This document shows positions 14,836-25,600 of a stretch of 64,000 nucleotides of DNA, one piece after another. How positions within the stretch are numbered: the stretch's first letter is position 1; each line of letters begins with the position of its first letter. Origin of the DNA: Streptomyces malaysiensis subsp. samsunensis (GTDB lineage: Bacteria; Actinomycetota; Actinomycetes; Streptomycetales; Streptomycetaceae). The stretch is from positions 62,001 through 126,000 of the forward strand of contig NZ_JANIIC010000012.1 of assembly GCF_024519315.1 (NCBI RefSeq). Reading direction: 5' to 3'. The notes under the pieces were generated by a model. That model made no database searches. It saw nothing but the letters and a program-made list of their open reading frames with translations, and was not told where the DNA came from. The position numbers were made by a program, and so were the translations under genes.

Positions 14836-16680
14836 ATGTGCGGTCTGAGCGGTTGGGTCTCCTACGGACGGGACCTGCGAAGGGAGCGGGAGACGGTCGC
14901 CGCCATGACCGCGACCATGGCCTGCCGCGGCCCGGACGACTCCGGCCTGTGGGCCCGGCCGCACGTGGCACTCGGCCACCGCCGGCTCGCCGTCATCGAC
15001 ATCGAGGGCGGCCGCCAGCCGATGTCCTACGACACCGGCGGCGGCGAGGTGGCCCTCGCCTACACGGGCGAGATCTACAACTTCGTCGAGCTGCGCGACG
15101 AACTGCGCCACCGCGGCCACACCTTCCGCACCCGCAGCGACACCGAGGTCGTGCTGCACGCCTACCTGGAGTGGGGCGAGGCGCTGGCCGAGCGGCTGAA
15201 CGGCATGTACGCCTTCGTCGTCTGGGACGGCCGCACCGAGCGGCTGCTGCTCGTCCGGGACCGCCTCGGCGTCAAACCGCTGTACTACTACCCGACCCAG
15301 GACGGAGTGCTCTTCGGCTCCGAGCCCAAGGCCATCCTCGCGAACCCCTGCGCGGAGAAGGCGGTCGACCTCGACGGGCTGCGGGAGGCGTTCGCCTGGA
15401 TCCGCACCCCCGGGCACGCCGTGTGGCGCGGCATGCGGGAGATCCGGCCGGGCACCCTGGTCACCATCGACCGCGGCGGCGAACGCACCCACACCTACTG
15501 GAGGCTGGAGGCCACCGAGCACACCGACGACAGGGCCGCCTCCGTCGCCCGGGTGCGGGAGCTGCTCACCGACATCGTGCGCCGCCAGCTGGTCACCGAC
15601 GTGCCGCGCTGCACCCTGCTCTCCGGCGGCCTCGACTCCAGCGCCATCACCGCGCTCGCCCAGCGGGAACTCGGCGACAGCGAGCAGATCCGCAGCTTCT
15701 CCGTCGACTTCGCCCGGCACGAGGAGAACTTCACCGCCGACCCCTTCCGGGCGGACGCCGACGCCCCGTTCGCCAAGGAGACCGCCGCGCACTGCGGCAC
15801 CGCGCACGAGAACCTCGTGTTCGACGCCCAGAGCATGGCCGATCCGGCCGTACGGCGGGCCGTGGTGGCCGCGAAGGACCTGCCGACGGGGTTCGGCGAC
15901 GCCGACAACTCCCTCTACCTGCTGTTCAAGGCGATCCGGGAACGTTCCACTGTCGCCCTGTCCGGAGAGTCCGCCGACGAGGTGTTCGGCGGCTACAAGT
16001 GGCTGCACCAGCCCGAGGCCCAGCGAGCCGACACCTTCCCCTGGGTCGACCACACGCATGTGACCAGCCCGCACACCGGCACCGGGGTGTACGACAAGGG
16101 CCTGCTGGCCGCCCTCGACCTGCCCGGCTACATCCGCCGGCGGTACGCGGAGGCGGTCGCGGAAGCCCCCCGGCTGGCCGGCGAGGACGCGTTCGAGGCG
16201 CGGATGCGGCTGGTGTGCTACCTGCACCTGACCCGGTACCTGCGCATCCTGCTGGACCGCAAGGACCGGCTCAGCATGGCCGTGGGTCTGGAGGTCCGGG
16301 TGCCGTTCTGCGACCACCGGCTGGTCGAGTACGTCTTCAACACGCCGTGGTCGATGAAGACCTTCGACGGCCGCGAGAAGAGCCTGCTGCGGGCGGCCTC
16401 CGCCGATCTGCTGCCGCGGTCGGTGGTGGAGCGCCGCAAGGCCCCCTACCCGTCCACCCGCGACCCGTTCTACACGGCCGCGCTCCAGCAGCACGCCAAG
16501 GAGGTGCTCGCCGACCGGGGTCACGCCGTGCACACGCTCACCGACCAGGCGTGGGTGCAGCAGACGGTGGCCCGGACCGCCGACGAGGTCGACGGCGCGA
16601 CCCGCACCGGCCTGGAGCGCTGGCTCGACTTGGCGACCTGGCTGGAGATCCACGCCCCCCGGCTGGTCCTGTCGGACTGA
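14836..16680 (+). CDS. asnB: Asparagine synthetase (glutamine-hydrolysing)-type amidotransferase
   Basis: A 614-residue two-domain AsnB. The N-terminal nucleophile is intact (MCGLSGWVSY, Cys2), with RGPDDSG and YTGEIYNF in the glutaminase half. The synthetase half has the PP-loop SGGLDSS (near residue 262) and SGESADEVFGGY. It therefore should adenylate a carboxylate and transfer ammonia, or another nitrogen donor. In the fosfazinomycin pathway an AsnB homologue handles a hydrazine donor, so a hydrazide-forming role is possible here. RBS AAAGG precedes the ATG. It is the last gene of the rightward hydrazine operon, and a SARP gene follows after 72 bases. Confidence 0.9.
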   Translation: MCGLSGWVSYGRDLRRERETVAAMTATMACRGPDDSGLWARPHVALGHRRLAVIDIEGGRQPMSYDTGGGEVALAYTGEIYNFVELRDELRHRGHTFRTRSDTEVVLHAYLEWGEALAERLNGMYAFVVWDGRTERLLLVRDRLGVKPLYYYPTQDGVLFGSEPKAILANPCAEKAVDLDGLREAFAWIRTPGHAVWRGMREIRPGTLVTIDRGGERTHTYWRLEATEHTDDRAASVARVRELLTDIVRRQLVTDVPRCTLLSGGLDSSAITALAQRELGDSEQIRSFSVDFARHEENFTADPFRADADAPFAKETAAHCGTAHENLVFDAQSMADPAVRRAVVAAKDLPTGFGDADNSLYLLFKAIRERSTVALSGESADEVFGGYKWLHQPEAQRADTFPWVDHTHVTSPHTGTGVYDKGLLAALDLPGYIRRRYAEAVAEAPRLAGEDAFEARMRLVCYLHLTRYLRILLDRKDRLSMAVGLEVRVPFCDHRLVEYVFNTPWSMKTFDGREKSLLRAASADLLPRSVVERRKAPYPSTRDPFYTAALQQHAKEVLADRGHAVHTLTDQAWVQQTVARTADEVDGATRTGLERWLDLATWLEIHAPRLVLSD

Positions 16681-16752
16681 GCCCACGCAGTCGGCCCGAC
16701 ACACCGATCGTCGCCGTCCGGGCCGGCGAGATCCGAGACAGGGAGGCGAACG

Positions 16753-18834
16753 ATGAGTCAACCATCGATCAAGTTCCGCATTCTGGGGCCGGTCGAGTAC
16801 CACGACGGCGACAACTGGGTCCCCATCAAGGCCGCCAAGCAGCGCGCGCTCATGGCACTACTGCTCCTCAACGCGAACCATCTGGTTCCCGCACAGCAGC
16901 TGCACTCGGAGCTGTGGAGCGACGGACCCTCCAGCCACGTGGGCCGCTTGCTGGCCGGCTGTGTGTGGCGGCTGCGCGCCGCCATCGGCGACCCCGCCGG
17001 GCAGACCCTTCTCACCCGGCCCGCCGGGTACCAACTGGCCGTGTCTCCCGGGAGCCTCGACCTCCACGAGTACGAGTCACTCGTCGCCGCCGGCCGCACG
17101 CAGCGCGCCTCGGGGAATCTGGTCGAGGCCATGAAGTCGTTCAGCGCCGCGCTGGAACTCTGGCGGGGCTCGCCCCTCGCCGACGTTGCCCTCACCTCCT
17201 CGATCATGGCCGAGTCCGCCCGTCTGGAGGAGTCCCGGCTGGCGGTGATGGAGGCGAACTTCGGCGTGCGGATCGCCTTGGGGCAACACGAGGACGTACT
17301 GCCCGAACTCAAACTCCTGGTCGCCCAGCATCCGTTGCGCGAACGGCTCCACGAGCACCTGATGATGGCGCTGTACGGGACCGGCCAACAGGCCGAGGCG
17401 CTGGGGGCGTACCGGGACCTCCACCACCTGCTCGCCGACGAGCTGGGGATCGATCCGAGCCGGCCACTGCGCGAGCTTCAGCAGCGCATCCTGGAAGAGG
17501 ATCCGCGTCTGAACGACCGGGGCGCCCCGCATGGCGCGACGGCATCCGGTCCCAGGGAGCGTGCTGTGTCATCGGTGGCGGCACCGTGTCCGCTCCCGCA
17601 CCAACCCTCGCTGTTCGTCGGCCGGACATCCGAACTGGCCACGACCGTCGCCTACTTGGCGGAAGGACGCCCGGCGGTCGCGATCCACGGGCTGGCGGGA
17701 TCGGGCAAGAGTGCCTTGGCGATCGCGGCCGCGCATGCCGCGGCCGGTGACTTCCCCGGCGGGCAGGTCTATGTGGACATGCGGGGTACGACAGGCGACT
17801 CCGCCCTGCGGCCCGACCAGGCGATGCGGCTTGTGCTGCGTTCGTTCGGAACAGAGCAGGGCGGCGGTGGCGCGGCGGCAACGCATACGTGGGCCGGTCC
17901 GGCCGGGGGCAGGGCTTTGATCGTGCTCGACAACGTCCGCGACTCCGACCAGATCCAGGGATTCCGCTCCGCGCCGCCCGGCTGCTCGCTTCTCATCACG
18001 AGCCGCTCGCCCATAGGAGGCATGGACGGCCTCATGCATCTGCGTCTGGGACGGCTGACCGTGTCCGCATCGATCGACCTGCTCCGGCGGAGCGTTGGCG
18101 TAGCGCGCATCGACGCGGAACCCGCCCCCGCTTCCGCACTCGCCAGGTCCTGCGATTACCTGCCCTTCGCGCTCCGCCTCGCCGCCGACCGGCTCGCGAC
18201 ACGGCCCGACTGGTCGGTCGCGGATTTCGCACGGTATGTGGCCGAGCCGCACCAGCGGCTCGACTTCCTGGCCGGCGGCAACGTCAGCCTGCGCGACTCA
18301 CTGCTGGCGAGTCTCCCCCTACTGTCCGATGAGTCAGGCGGGACGGCGGTGACAACGGTGACGGCACTGCGGAGACTGGGCTTCCTGGATCTGACCATTG
18401 TCACCGTCGAGGCACTGGCGGTGCTTCTCAGTACGACGGAGGGTGAGGCGCACAAGATCGCCGAGCGGCTTGTCGATGCCGGGCTCATCGAGTCGCTCGC
18501 GATCGACCGCTACCGCGTTCCGCAGAGTGTCCGGGCCCTGGCGCGAGAGATCACAGGTTCGGACCACGAGGCCACCGAGGCCGTACAACGCGTTGTCGAC
18601 CACTACGCCATCGCCGCGCGGGAACAGCCGAGGCCGACTCTGGGAGCGTGGTACCGCCGAGAGCGGGAAACTCTCAACGCCCTGGTCACGTCCGACAGGA
18701 CCGGGACCTTGATCGAATCTCTTGACAGAATGCGCTGCGTGTTGGGCGCGAGCGGATCTACCGTGCGGCGGGAACGGACCGGGTCAGCACCCGGACTCCG
18801 CCCACCGGGCGGTCCACGTCCGCCGCGGCCATGA
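16753..18834 (+). CDS. SARP-family transcriptional activator with an NB-ARC ATPase domain, C-terminally short
   Basis: A 693-residue regulator. Residues 1-95 form the OmpR-like winged helix, 96-250 the bacterial transcriptional activation domain (SPLADVALTSSIMAE, LMMALYGTGQQAEALGAYRDL), and 285-600 an NB-ARC-type ATPase with Walker A GLAGSGKS (near 315). Full SARP-NB-ARC-TPR proteins are usually longer. Here homology fades after the ATPase and the last 25 residues overlap, antisense, the 3' end of the convergent condensation gene. That suggests a truncated TPR region. GGGAGG precedes the ATG. It is the most likely pathway activator for both the hydrazine and NRPS operons. Confidence 0.85.
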   Translation: MSQPSIKFRILGPVEYHDGDNWVPIKAAKQRALMALLLLNANHLVPAQQLHSELWSDGPSSHVGRLLAGCVWRLRAAIGDPAGQTLLTRPAGYQLAVSPGSLDLHEYESLVAAGRTQRASGNLVEAMKSFSAALELWRGSPLADVALTSSIMAESARLEESRLAVMEANFGVRIALGQHEDVLPELKLLVAQHPLRERLHEHLMMALYGTGQQAEALGAYRDLHHLLADELGIDPSRPLRELQQRILEEDPRLNDRGAPHGATASGPRERAVSSVAAPCPLPHQPSLFVGRTSELATTVAYLAEGRPAVAIHGLAGSGKSALAIAAAHAAAGDFPGGQVYVDMRGTTGDSALRPDQAMRLVLRSFGTEQGGGGAAATHTWAGPAGGRALIVLDNVRDSDQIQGFRSAPPGCSLLITSRSPIGGMDGLMHLRLGRLTVSASIDLLRRSVGVARIDAEPAPASALARSCDYLPFALRLAADRLATRPDWSVADFARYVAEPHQRLDFLAGGNVSLRDSLLASLPLLSDESGGTAVTTVTALRRLGFLDLTIVTVEALAVLLSTTEGEAHKIAERLVDAGLIESLAIDRYRVPQSVRALAREITGSDHEATEAVQRVVDHYAIAAREQPRPTLGAWYRRERETLNALVTSDRTGTLIESLDRMRCVLGASGSTVRRERTGSAPGLRPPGGPRPPRP

Positions 18835-20107
18835 CCAGGACGTCATCCATGTCGCGCATCATCCGCACCACGGTCTCCTCCTCGTAGACCTCGGTGTTGT
18901 ACTCGATCTCGGCGAGGGTCCCGTCGTCGCCGTCCCAGTAGGCGACGGTCATGTCGGCACGGGCGGCGCGGTTCGGACCCTGGAGCATGGTCAGGCCGAT
19001 GTCGCCGAGCGTCAGGTTCCGGCCGATCGGCCCGAGGTAGTTGAGGGTCAGCTTGATGTTGGTCAGGCGTGACCGGGTCTCCTCCGGGAGGGCCGCGTGC
19101 ACGACCGGGAAGGGCACGCCCTGGTGGGCCAGCAGGTTCCAGGTCGCGTCCCGTGCCGCCGTGGCCACCTCACGGATCGATGCCTGATCGTCGACCGTAG
19201 CGCGGACCAGGCAGGAGTTGCTGACGAATCCGACCAGTGCCTGCTCGCTGCGGGTGCTCCGGTTCATGGTGATGACCCCGACGGTCAGCTCGCGTTCCCC
19301 GCCCCGCGCCAGAACGATCTGCCAGGCGGCCAGCATCACGGAGAACGGAGTGGCACCGAGTTCCTGGGCCAGTGCCGCACGTCCCGAGTCGGCCTGCGCG
19401 GTGAACCGGTATTGCACGGTCCTGCCGGGATCGCCGACCGCCGTGGGCCGGCGGGGCTCGCGATCGTGGGCCACCGTGGTGAGGACGGCCCCGTCGAGTG
19501 CCGTACGCCAATGGTCGAGGCTTCGTCGCCATCGGCCCCGTTCTTCCTCCGAGCGCAGCTTCTCGGCGTAGCCGTGGAAAGTGACGGCGTCGCTGATGAA
19601 GACCGGCTTCTCGCCTCGGACCAAGCTCGCGTACGCGGCGGAGAGGTCGTTGAGCAGAACGGTCGTCCCCCAGCCGTCCACAATGATGTGATGGACCGTC
19701 AGGATCAGTTCTTCCCGCGCCCCGATCCTGACCAGGGCCAGCCGGGCCAAGGGGCCCGCGTCCAGGTGGAACTCCTGTGTGTGGAGTTCCACGGCGAGGC
19801 GCAGGAACTCCTGAGCGGCCTGACCAACGTCCGGTACGTCCGGTTCGATCAGCCGCGCGGTAACGTCCACGGCCGGTTGGATGACCATGTCCAACTCGCC
19901 GTCGTGCGCCACGAACCGGGCGCGCAGGCTGTCGTGGCGGTCCGTCACCGCCTGCCAGGCGGCGGCGAGGGCGTCGAAGTCTACGCGTCCGGCGCACCCC
20001 AGTCGCCAGGTGATGTGGTACACGGAACGGTCCCTGGCGCTCCGCAACGCATGCCAGCGGGCGGCCTGTTGGGCCGTCGCCGGGATGACCAGAGGTCTGG
20101 CGGTCAC
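18758..20107 (-). CDS. Free-standing NRPS condensation-domain protein
   Basis: About 449 residues covering one condensation domain and nothing else. The catalytic motif is intact (HHIIVDGWG, near residue 130), and later C-domain motifs (VGVITMNRS, FVSNSCLVR) are visible. It has no A or T domain, so it must work with carriers supplied in trans, such as the small carrier protein or the C-A-T module upstream. I chose the GTG at 20107 because of GAGGAG six bases before it; a GTG at 20158 is an alternative. Its 3' end overlaps the convergent SARP gene by 77 bases. It could form the amide to the hydrazine unit or release the product. Confidence 0.88.
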   Translation of the reverse strand: MTARPLVIPATAQQAARWHALRSARDRSVYHITWRLGCAGRVDFDALAAAWQAVTDRHDSLRARFVAHDGELDMVIQPAVDVTARLIEPDVPDVGQAAQEFLRLAVELHTQEFHLDAGPLARLALVRIGAREELILTVHHIIVDGWGTTVLLNDLSAAYASLVRGEKPVFISDAVTFHGYAEKLRSEEERGRWRRSLDHWRTALDGAVLTTVAHDREPRRPTAVGDPGRTVQYRFTAQADSGRAALAQELGATPFSVMLAAWQIVLARGGERELTVGVITMNRSTRSEQALVGFVSNSCLVRATVDDQASIREVATAARDATWNLLAHQGVPFPVVHAALPEETRSRLTNIKLTLNYLGPIGRNLTLGDIGLTMLQGPNRAARADMTVAYWDGDDGTLAEIEYNTEVYEEETVVRMMRDMDDVLVMAAADVDRPVGGVRVLTRSVPAAR

Positions 20108-20168
20108 ACTCGTCTCCTCGGTCACTCGGTGACTTGTACAACTGGTCGGGTCGGACACTGAACCCTCG

Positions 20169-21743
20169 TCAGGCCGCGAACTCGTCGGTCAGCCGCTTGC
20201 GGTCCACCTTCCCGACGGTGGTCAGCGGGAGCGACTCGCGGTGGTGGTAGCTGCGCGGATGCATATAGCGGGGCAGGGCGGAGACCAGCTTCGTGAATTC
20301 GTCCGCCGGGACCTCCTTGCCGGTGTACACGGCGCGCAGTTCGTTCTCGCCATCAGCGGCGGGGACGACGAGGACTATGGCCTCCTCGATCGAGAGGTGA
20401 CACCGCAGCGCCGACTCGATCTCACCGAGTTCGATCCGGTTGCCGCGGATCTTGACCTGTCCGTCGACGCGTCCGAGGTGGACCAGTTCGCCGCCCTCGA
20501 GCCGGCACCGGTCGCCGGTGCGGTAGTAGTGTTCCGGCGTCACCGGCTCCCGGCCGTCGTGGACGCGGCCGCGGTCCGAGTCGGCGTCCGAGCCCGATTC
20601 CATCAGGACGAACCGCCCGGCGTTCTCCCCGGGGTCCAGATAGCCGGGGAAGCGCTGCGGGCCACGCACACACAGCTCACCGTCGTCGGCGGGCCGCAGG
20701 TCCTCGTCCAGCAGGAGCCAGTCCATACGCGGGTGCGGGAGGCCGATGGGGATGGACCGGTTGGTGGTCTCCGGCCAGTCGGCCCGCTCCCGTGGAACCT
20801 CGTACCCGGTGATGACGATCGTGGTCTCTGTCGGGCCGTAGCAGTTGGTCATGACCGCGTTCGGCGCCGCGGCGCACCAAGCCTCGGCCTGGTCGACGCC
20901 GAGCCTCTCCCCGCCGAACAGGCCACGCCGCAGCGTGGGCATGCTTCCGGGGGCCAGCGCCCGCAGGCGCTTGGCGAAGGAGATGACGGACGGCACCGAC
21001 ATCCAGTGGGTGAGCCGCCTGGTGTTGACGATCCGCACCGGGGTGAACACATCACCGTGCTGCGCCACGCAGAGGGTCGAACCGGACCCCCAGGTGCTGA
21101 ACATCTCGGACACCGAACCGTCGAAGGACATCTCGAAGTTCTGCGAAACCCGGCAGCCGGGGCCGAGTTCATAGCGCGGAATGACCTCCGTGAGGAACGC
21201 GTTCACGCTGGCGTACGTGGTGGGCACGCCCTTGGGCCTGCCGGTGGTTCCGCTGGTGAAGATGATGTACGCCGTGCCGGTCTCGGGCTGGTGGACCTGG
21301 TCCGGGATGTCGTCCGAGGGGTCGGGGGCGAGCAGCGGACGCCACTTCTCGCCCGTCATGTCGAGCAGCCGTACTCCGGCGTCGCGCCGGTACTCCGCCG
21401 CGCCGTCACCCGCGGTGTCGTCGAACACCGTGAGATCGAGTCCGCCCTCCTTGGTGATGTCGACGTTGCGCGACGCCGGGGCGGCGGGATTCAGCGGCAC
21501 CGCGGTGGCACCGAGCCGCTGCACCGCCAGATAGGCGACATAGCTGACCGCGGTGCGCGAGGTGAGCAGGCCCACTCGATCGGGCCGGCCACCCATCGCT
21601 TCGACCATGCGGGCCGACATCCACTCCGCGGCGGCCCGCAGTTCCGCGTAGGTGAGGGTGACGTCGAGCACCTCAAGGGCCGGGTCCTCCGGACTCGCCT
21701 CGGCGGAGGCCCGGAACCAGTCGTAGAGGGTGCGGGTCGTCAT
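20169..21743 (-). CDS. Stand-alone NRPS adenylation domain
   Basis: A 524-residue A domain with no carrier. Core motifs are present: FTSGTTGRPKGVP (A3), the SFDGSVSEMF pocket-side segment with the Asp expected to bind an alpha-amine (A4), NCYGPTETT (A5), YRTGDRCR (A7), GRVDGQVKIRGNRIELGEIE (A8) and a final GKVDRK with the catalytic Lys (A10). It should be active on an amino-acid-like substrate and charge the free carrier at 25841-26092. Hydrazinoacetate is one candidate substrate, but specificity cannot be assigned by eye. Confidence 0.9.
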   Translation of the reverse strand: MTTRTLYDWFRASAEASPEDPALEVLDVTLTYAELRAAAEWMSARMVEAMGGRPDRVGLLTSRTAVSYVAYLAVQRLGATAVPLNPAAPASRNVDITKEGGLDLTVFDDTAGDGAAEYRRDAGVRLLDMTGEKWRPLLAPDPSDDIPDQVHQPETGTAYIIFTSGTTGRPKGVPTTYASVNAFLTEVIPRYELGPGCRVSQNFEMSFDGSVSEMFSTWGSGSTLCVAQHGDVFTPVRIVNTRRLTHWMSVPSVISFAKRLRALAPGSMPTLRRGLFGGERLGVDQAEAWCAAAPNAVMTNCYGPTETTIVITGYEVPRERADWPETTNRSIPIGLPHPRMDWLLLDEDLRPADDGELCVRGPQRFPGYLDPGENAGRFVLMESGSDADSDRGRVHDGREPVTPEHYYRTGDRCRLEGGELVHLGRVDGQVKIRGNRIELGEIESALRCHLSIEEAIVLVVPAADGENELRAVYTGKEVPADEFTKLVSALPRYMHPRSYHHRESLPLTTVGKVDRKRLTDEFAA

Positions 21744-21828
21744 GGTGCTTCCCTTCCGGAGGAGACGCTGATCGAGAGGTCCAAGGAGTGGGGTACTGCT
21801 CGCGCCCGGACGTGCCGCCATGCGCCCG

Positions 21829-22608
21829 TCACCACATGAACTGTCCGCCGTCCACGACGAGCTTCTGTCCCGTCATATACGCGCTGTTCGGGCTGACGAG
21901 GAATTCGAGGGCGTTCGCGATCTCCTCCGGGTCGGCGATCCGCCGCTGCGGTATCTCGTCGAGCATTCCGCGCCGGGCGTCCGGATCGTTCAGGTTGAAC
22001 CGCTCGACCAGTTCGTCGGTCTCGGTGTTGCCGGGGATCAGGCAGTTGACCCGGACGCGGGGGGCCAGTTCGAGAGCGAGGCACTTGGTCAGATGCAGCA
22101 GACCCGCCTTGCTCGCACAGTAGTTGGCGCCGTTGCGGCGGGGGCGGATGCCCGTGGTGGCGCCGACGTTGACGATCGTCGCGTCGGTGTCGGAGGCCAC
22201 CATCGCCGGGGCGAGCGCGCGGGTCAGATAGAAGACACCGGAGAGGTTGGTGTCGATGACCCGCCGCCAGTCGTCGTGGCTCATCTCCAGGAACGGACGG
22301 TCGACGTTCATCCCGGCGTTGTTGACCAGAACCACCGGCGGCCCGTACTCCGCCACAACGGCCTCCGCCGCTTCGGCCACCGAGGCTCCGTCGGACAGGT
22401 CCACCCGCACGGTGTTCAGCCTGGGGCCCAACTCCCGCACCGCACCGCGCGCACCGTCCTCGTCGGACCGGTACAGCGCGTTCACCCGGAAACCCAGCTT
22501 CACCAGACGACGGCTGAAGGCGAGGCCGATACCGCGGGTTCCGCCGCTGACGACGGCTGCCGGAGGCCGAGTCGCCGCTGTCGTCCCGGCAACGGCCGCG
22601 GCCGTCAT
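21829..22608 (-). CDS. FabG-like short-chain dehydrogenase in the NRPS operon
   Basis: A 259-residue classical SDR with SGGTRGIG (residues 21-28), NNAGMN near 97 and YCASKAG with normal YxxxK spacing. The C-terminus (YMTGQKLVVDGGQFMW) is typical of 3-oxoacyl-ACP reductase-like proteins. It overlaps the C-A-T module gene by 4 bases, so it is part of the same transcript. A role in reducing or oxidising a carrier-bound intermediate, or a building block derived from glutamate semialdehyde, is plausible. The substrate is unknown. Confidence 0.88.
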   Translation of the reverse strand: MTAAAVAGTTAATRPPAAVVSGGTRGIGLAFSRRLVKLGFRVNALYRSDEDGARGAVRELGPRLNTVRVDLSDGASVAEAAEAVVAEYGPPVVLVNNAGMNVDRPFLEMSHDDWRRVIDTNLSGVFYLTRALAPAMVASDTDATIVNVGATTGIRPRRNGANYCASKAGLLHLTKCLALELAPRVRVNCLIPGNTETDELVERFNLNDPDARRGMLDEIPQRRIADPEEIANALEFLVSPNSAYMTGQKLVVDGGQFMW

Positions 22609-25600
22609 GCCCGGGCCTCGCCTTCTGCGCCGTCGGCGTCTCGCGCGTTTCGGGCGCCTTCGGCCAGGCTCGCCCGTACGAGTTCGGCGAGCGTCGCGAT
22701 GGTGGGCGACCGGAAGAACTCGGGTACCGGGACCGTCGTGCCGTACTCCTCCTCGATCTCGGCGAAGGCCGTGAAGATGTTCAGGGAGTGGGCTCCGTAA
22801 TCGATCAGGGACCGGTCGCGGGCGATGCTGTCCGTCCCCAGGATCGACGACCAGATGGCGGCCAGTCCGCGCTCCAGATCGGAGGCGTATTCGACCGCGG
22901 TCGTGGCCGCGTTCGTCTTCCGCTCGGTGATGAGCCGGTCCGCCAGGGCGGCCAGGGCCTCCCGGTCGGTCTTGCCGGTGCGCGACGTCGGTATCCCGTC
23001 GGTGTCGAAGATCCAGGACGGCGACATGTACGACGGCAGTGCCGCGGAGATCCGGGCTTGGAGCTCCGCGTGATCGGGGTCGGCGCCCGGCTCCGCATCG
23101 AGGAAGAGGACCAGTTCGCGGTCGGCCCCGAGCCCCCTCGCCACCGCGACGGACTGCCTGACTCCGGCCGCGGTGTTGGCGATCGCCTCGATTTCACCGA
23201 GCTCCACCCGGTAACCGCGGATCTTCGTCTGGCCATCCCGTCGGCCGAGGAAGATCAGTGTCCCGTCGGCGTCCCGCACCACCTGGTCACCTGTGCGGTA
23301 CATGCGCGAGGCGGTGTCGCCGGAGAACCGGTCGGGCAGGAAGCCGGCCACGGTCCGTTCCGCGTCGAGATAGCCGTTTGCGGGGCTGACGCCGCCGAGG
23401 TGGAGTTCGCCGGGTACGCCGACGGGTGCGAGATGGCCCGTCCCGTCGACCACGTACGCCGCGACACCCGGCAACGGGCGGCCGATCGGTGCGTGGGCGG
23501 GCCACCGCGCGTCGTCGCCCCGCATCTCGTGCACCGTGGCGGCGTTGGTCTCGGTGGGACCGTAGAGGTTGACGAGCACACACTCCGGGTGGTCGGCGAA
23601 GAACCGGCGGATCTCGTCGTCGACGAGGAGCTGCTCACCGGAGACGCAGACGCGCCGCAGGCCGGGAAAGCGGGCCGAGGCACGCCGTGCGGCCTGGACG
23701 AACGGGCGGAGGGCCGCCACCGGCAGGAATACGTGGCTGGCCCGTGTCTCCTCGATGCGCCGGATCAGCGCCGGGAAGTCCCGCCGGTCGGCCGGCTCGC
23801 GGGAGACGACGGTGCCGCCCGAGGCGAGTGTCGGAATGATCTCCTGGAAAGAGACGTCGAAGCCGAGGGGCGCGTACTGGAGGAAACGCGTCGTCGCGTC
23901 GTGCTCCATGGCGGAGATCTGCCACGCCGCCAGGTTCAGCAGGGGCCGGTGGCCCATCACCACCCCCTTGGGGACACCACTCGATCCCGAGGTGAACATC
24001 AGGTACACCGCCGAGTCGGCGGAGCCGCCCACGGCACGGGGCCCGTCGCCGGGGACGGAGAGTTCGGCCAGGCCGGTGGTGCGCGTCCCGGGGAGGCCGG
24101 GGCCGCGGCCGACGATCAGGCGACAACCTGCCTGGTCCACCATATGAGCGAGGCGTTCCCACGGCAGGCTCGTGTCCAGCGGCAGATAGGTGGCACCGCG
24201 GCGCAGGATCGCGAGCATCGCGATCACGGTGTCGCACAGCCCGTCCAGGGACAGGCCGACGACCTGCCCCGGCGTGACCCCCTGCCGGGACAGTCCGTCG
24301 GCGGTTCGCCCGGCGGCGGCCAGGAGTTCGCCGTACGTCAGGTTCCGCAGGGGCTCCTCGACGGCGATCGCGTCGGGCGTACGGCGAGCGGCCTGCTCGA
24401 TCCACTCCGCGAGACCGCCTGCCGGAACCGGTGCCGGACGGCCGGCATCCGCCGGCTCGACCGCCGTGCCCGGAAGGTCGCCATCGGTGATCCAGTCGGT
24501 GAACAGATCGGCCAGCGGACGGGTGCCGTCTTCGAGCGTGCGACGCAGTGCCGTGCGCAGCGACGCGAGCAGCGCGTCCGCGGCAGCCTCCGATATCAGA
24601 TGCCGGTCGTACTCGAGCTCCAGCAACCAGCGGCTCTCCACCTTCGTGGCACCGAGCCACAGGTCGAACTTCGCCGTTCCGTTGCCGGGCTCCCGCACCC
24701 CGACGACGGCGCCGGTCGATTTCCCGTCGAAGGTGTCCTGCATCGCGAGCATGCAGGAGAACAAGGGGTTGCGGTTGCTGGTGCGGTCCTGCCCGACACC
24801 CGCCACGAGCTGGTCGAGCGTGACGGAGACCCTGCCGCGGCAGTAGTCGACGGCTTCCCGGACGGTCCCGGCGATGTGCTCGTCCACCGTGCGCGACCAG
24901 TCCACGTCGACCGTGACCGGCAGAGTGTTGACGAAGAAGCCGCAGAGGTCGTACGAGCGGACCGTGCGCCTGGCCGACAGGGGACTGCCGATCAGGACCG
25001 TGGACACACCGCCGTGCCGGGCGAGTACGGCCCCGTAGACGGCGCTCAGCAGGACGAAGGGCGTGACGGAGAGCCGCTTGCAGGTCTCCTGGAAGTCGAT
25101 CGCTTCTCGCTCACTGAGCAGCCACGAAAGGCGTGCACCGGAGAAGTCCGTCTCCTCCGGCCGCCCCGGCCGGGGGTTCAGCACAAGAGGCGGTGCGGCA
25201 CGCAACCGCTCGGCCCATACCTTGACGTGCTCGGCCGTCTCCGGCGAGCCGGAGGCCCGGTTCTGCGCCTCGAGTTCCCTGAGGAAGGCCGATTCGCGTG
25301 CCTCGCGCAGCGTTTCGATGTCCTCCGTGGTGAGCTTCGAGGTCAGCGCGGATTCCAGGTCACGGATGATCGGCCCCGTCGAGACCCCGTCCCCGATGAG
25401 GTGATGGCCGCACAGCAGAATGGCGGCCGCGGAGCCGTCAGTGGCGCGTACGTATCCGAATCGATAGGCCGGCCCTGTCGCGAGGTCGAACGGGCGTTGC
25501 CCGAGCCGCCTCGCCAATGCCTCGGCAGCGGCGGCGTACTCCTCCGGCGGTACGTCCACCCGCTCGACCGGCACATGTCCCGTCTCCGGCGGAGGGGTGA

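Noticed and set aside
14838..17750. A 970-residue frame over asnB and the SARP
   Set aside because: It is the plus-two frame of two genes with intact catalytic motifs in the other frame; the composition is typical of high-GC shadow.
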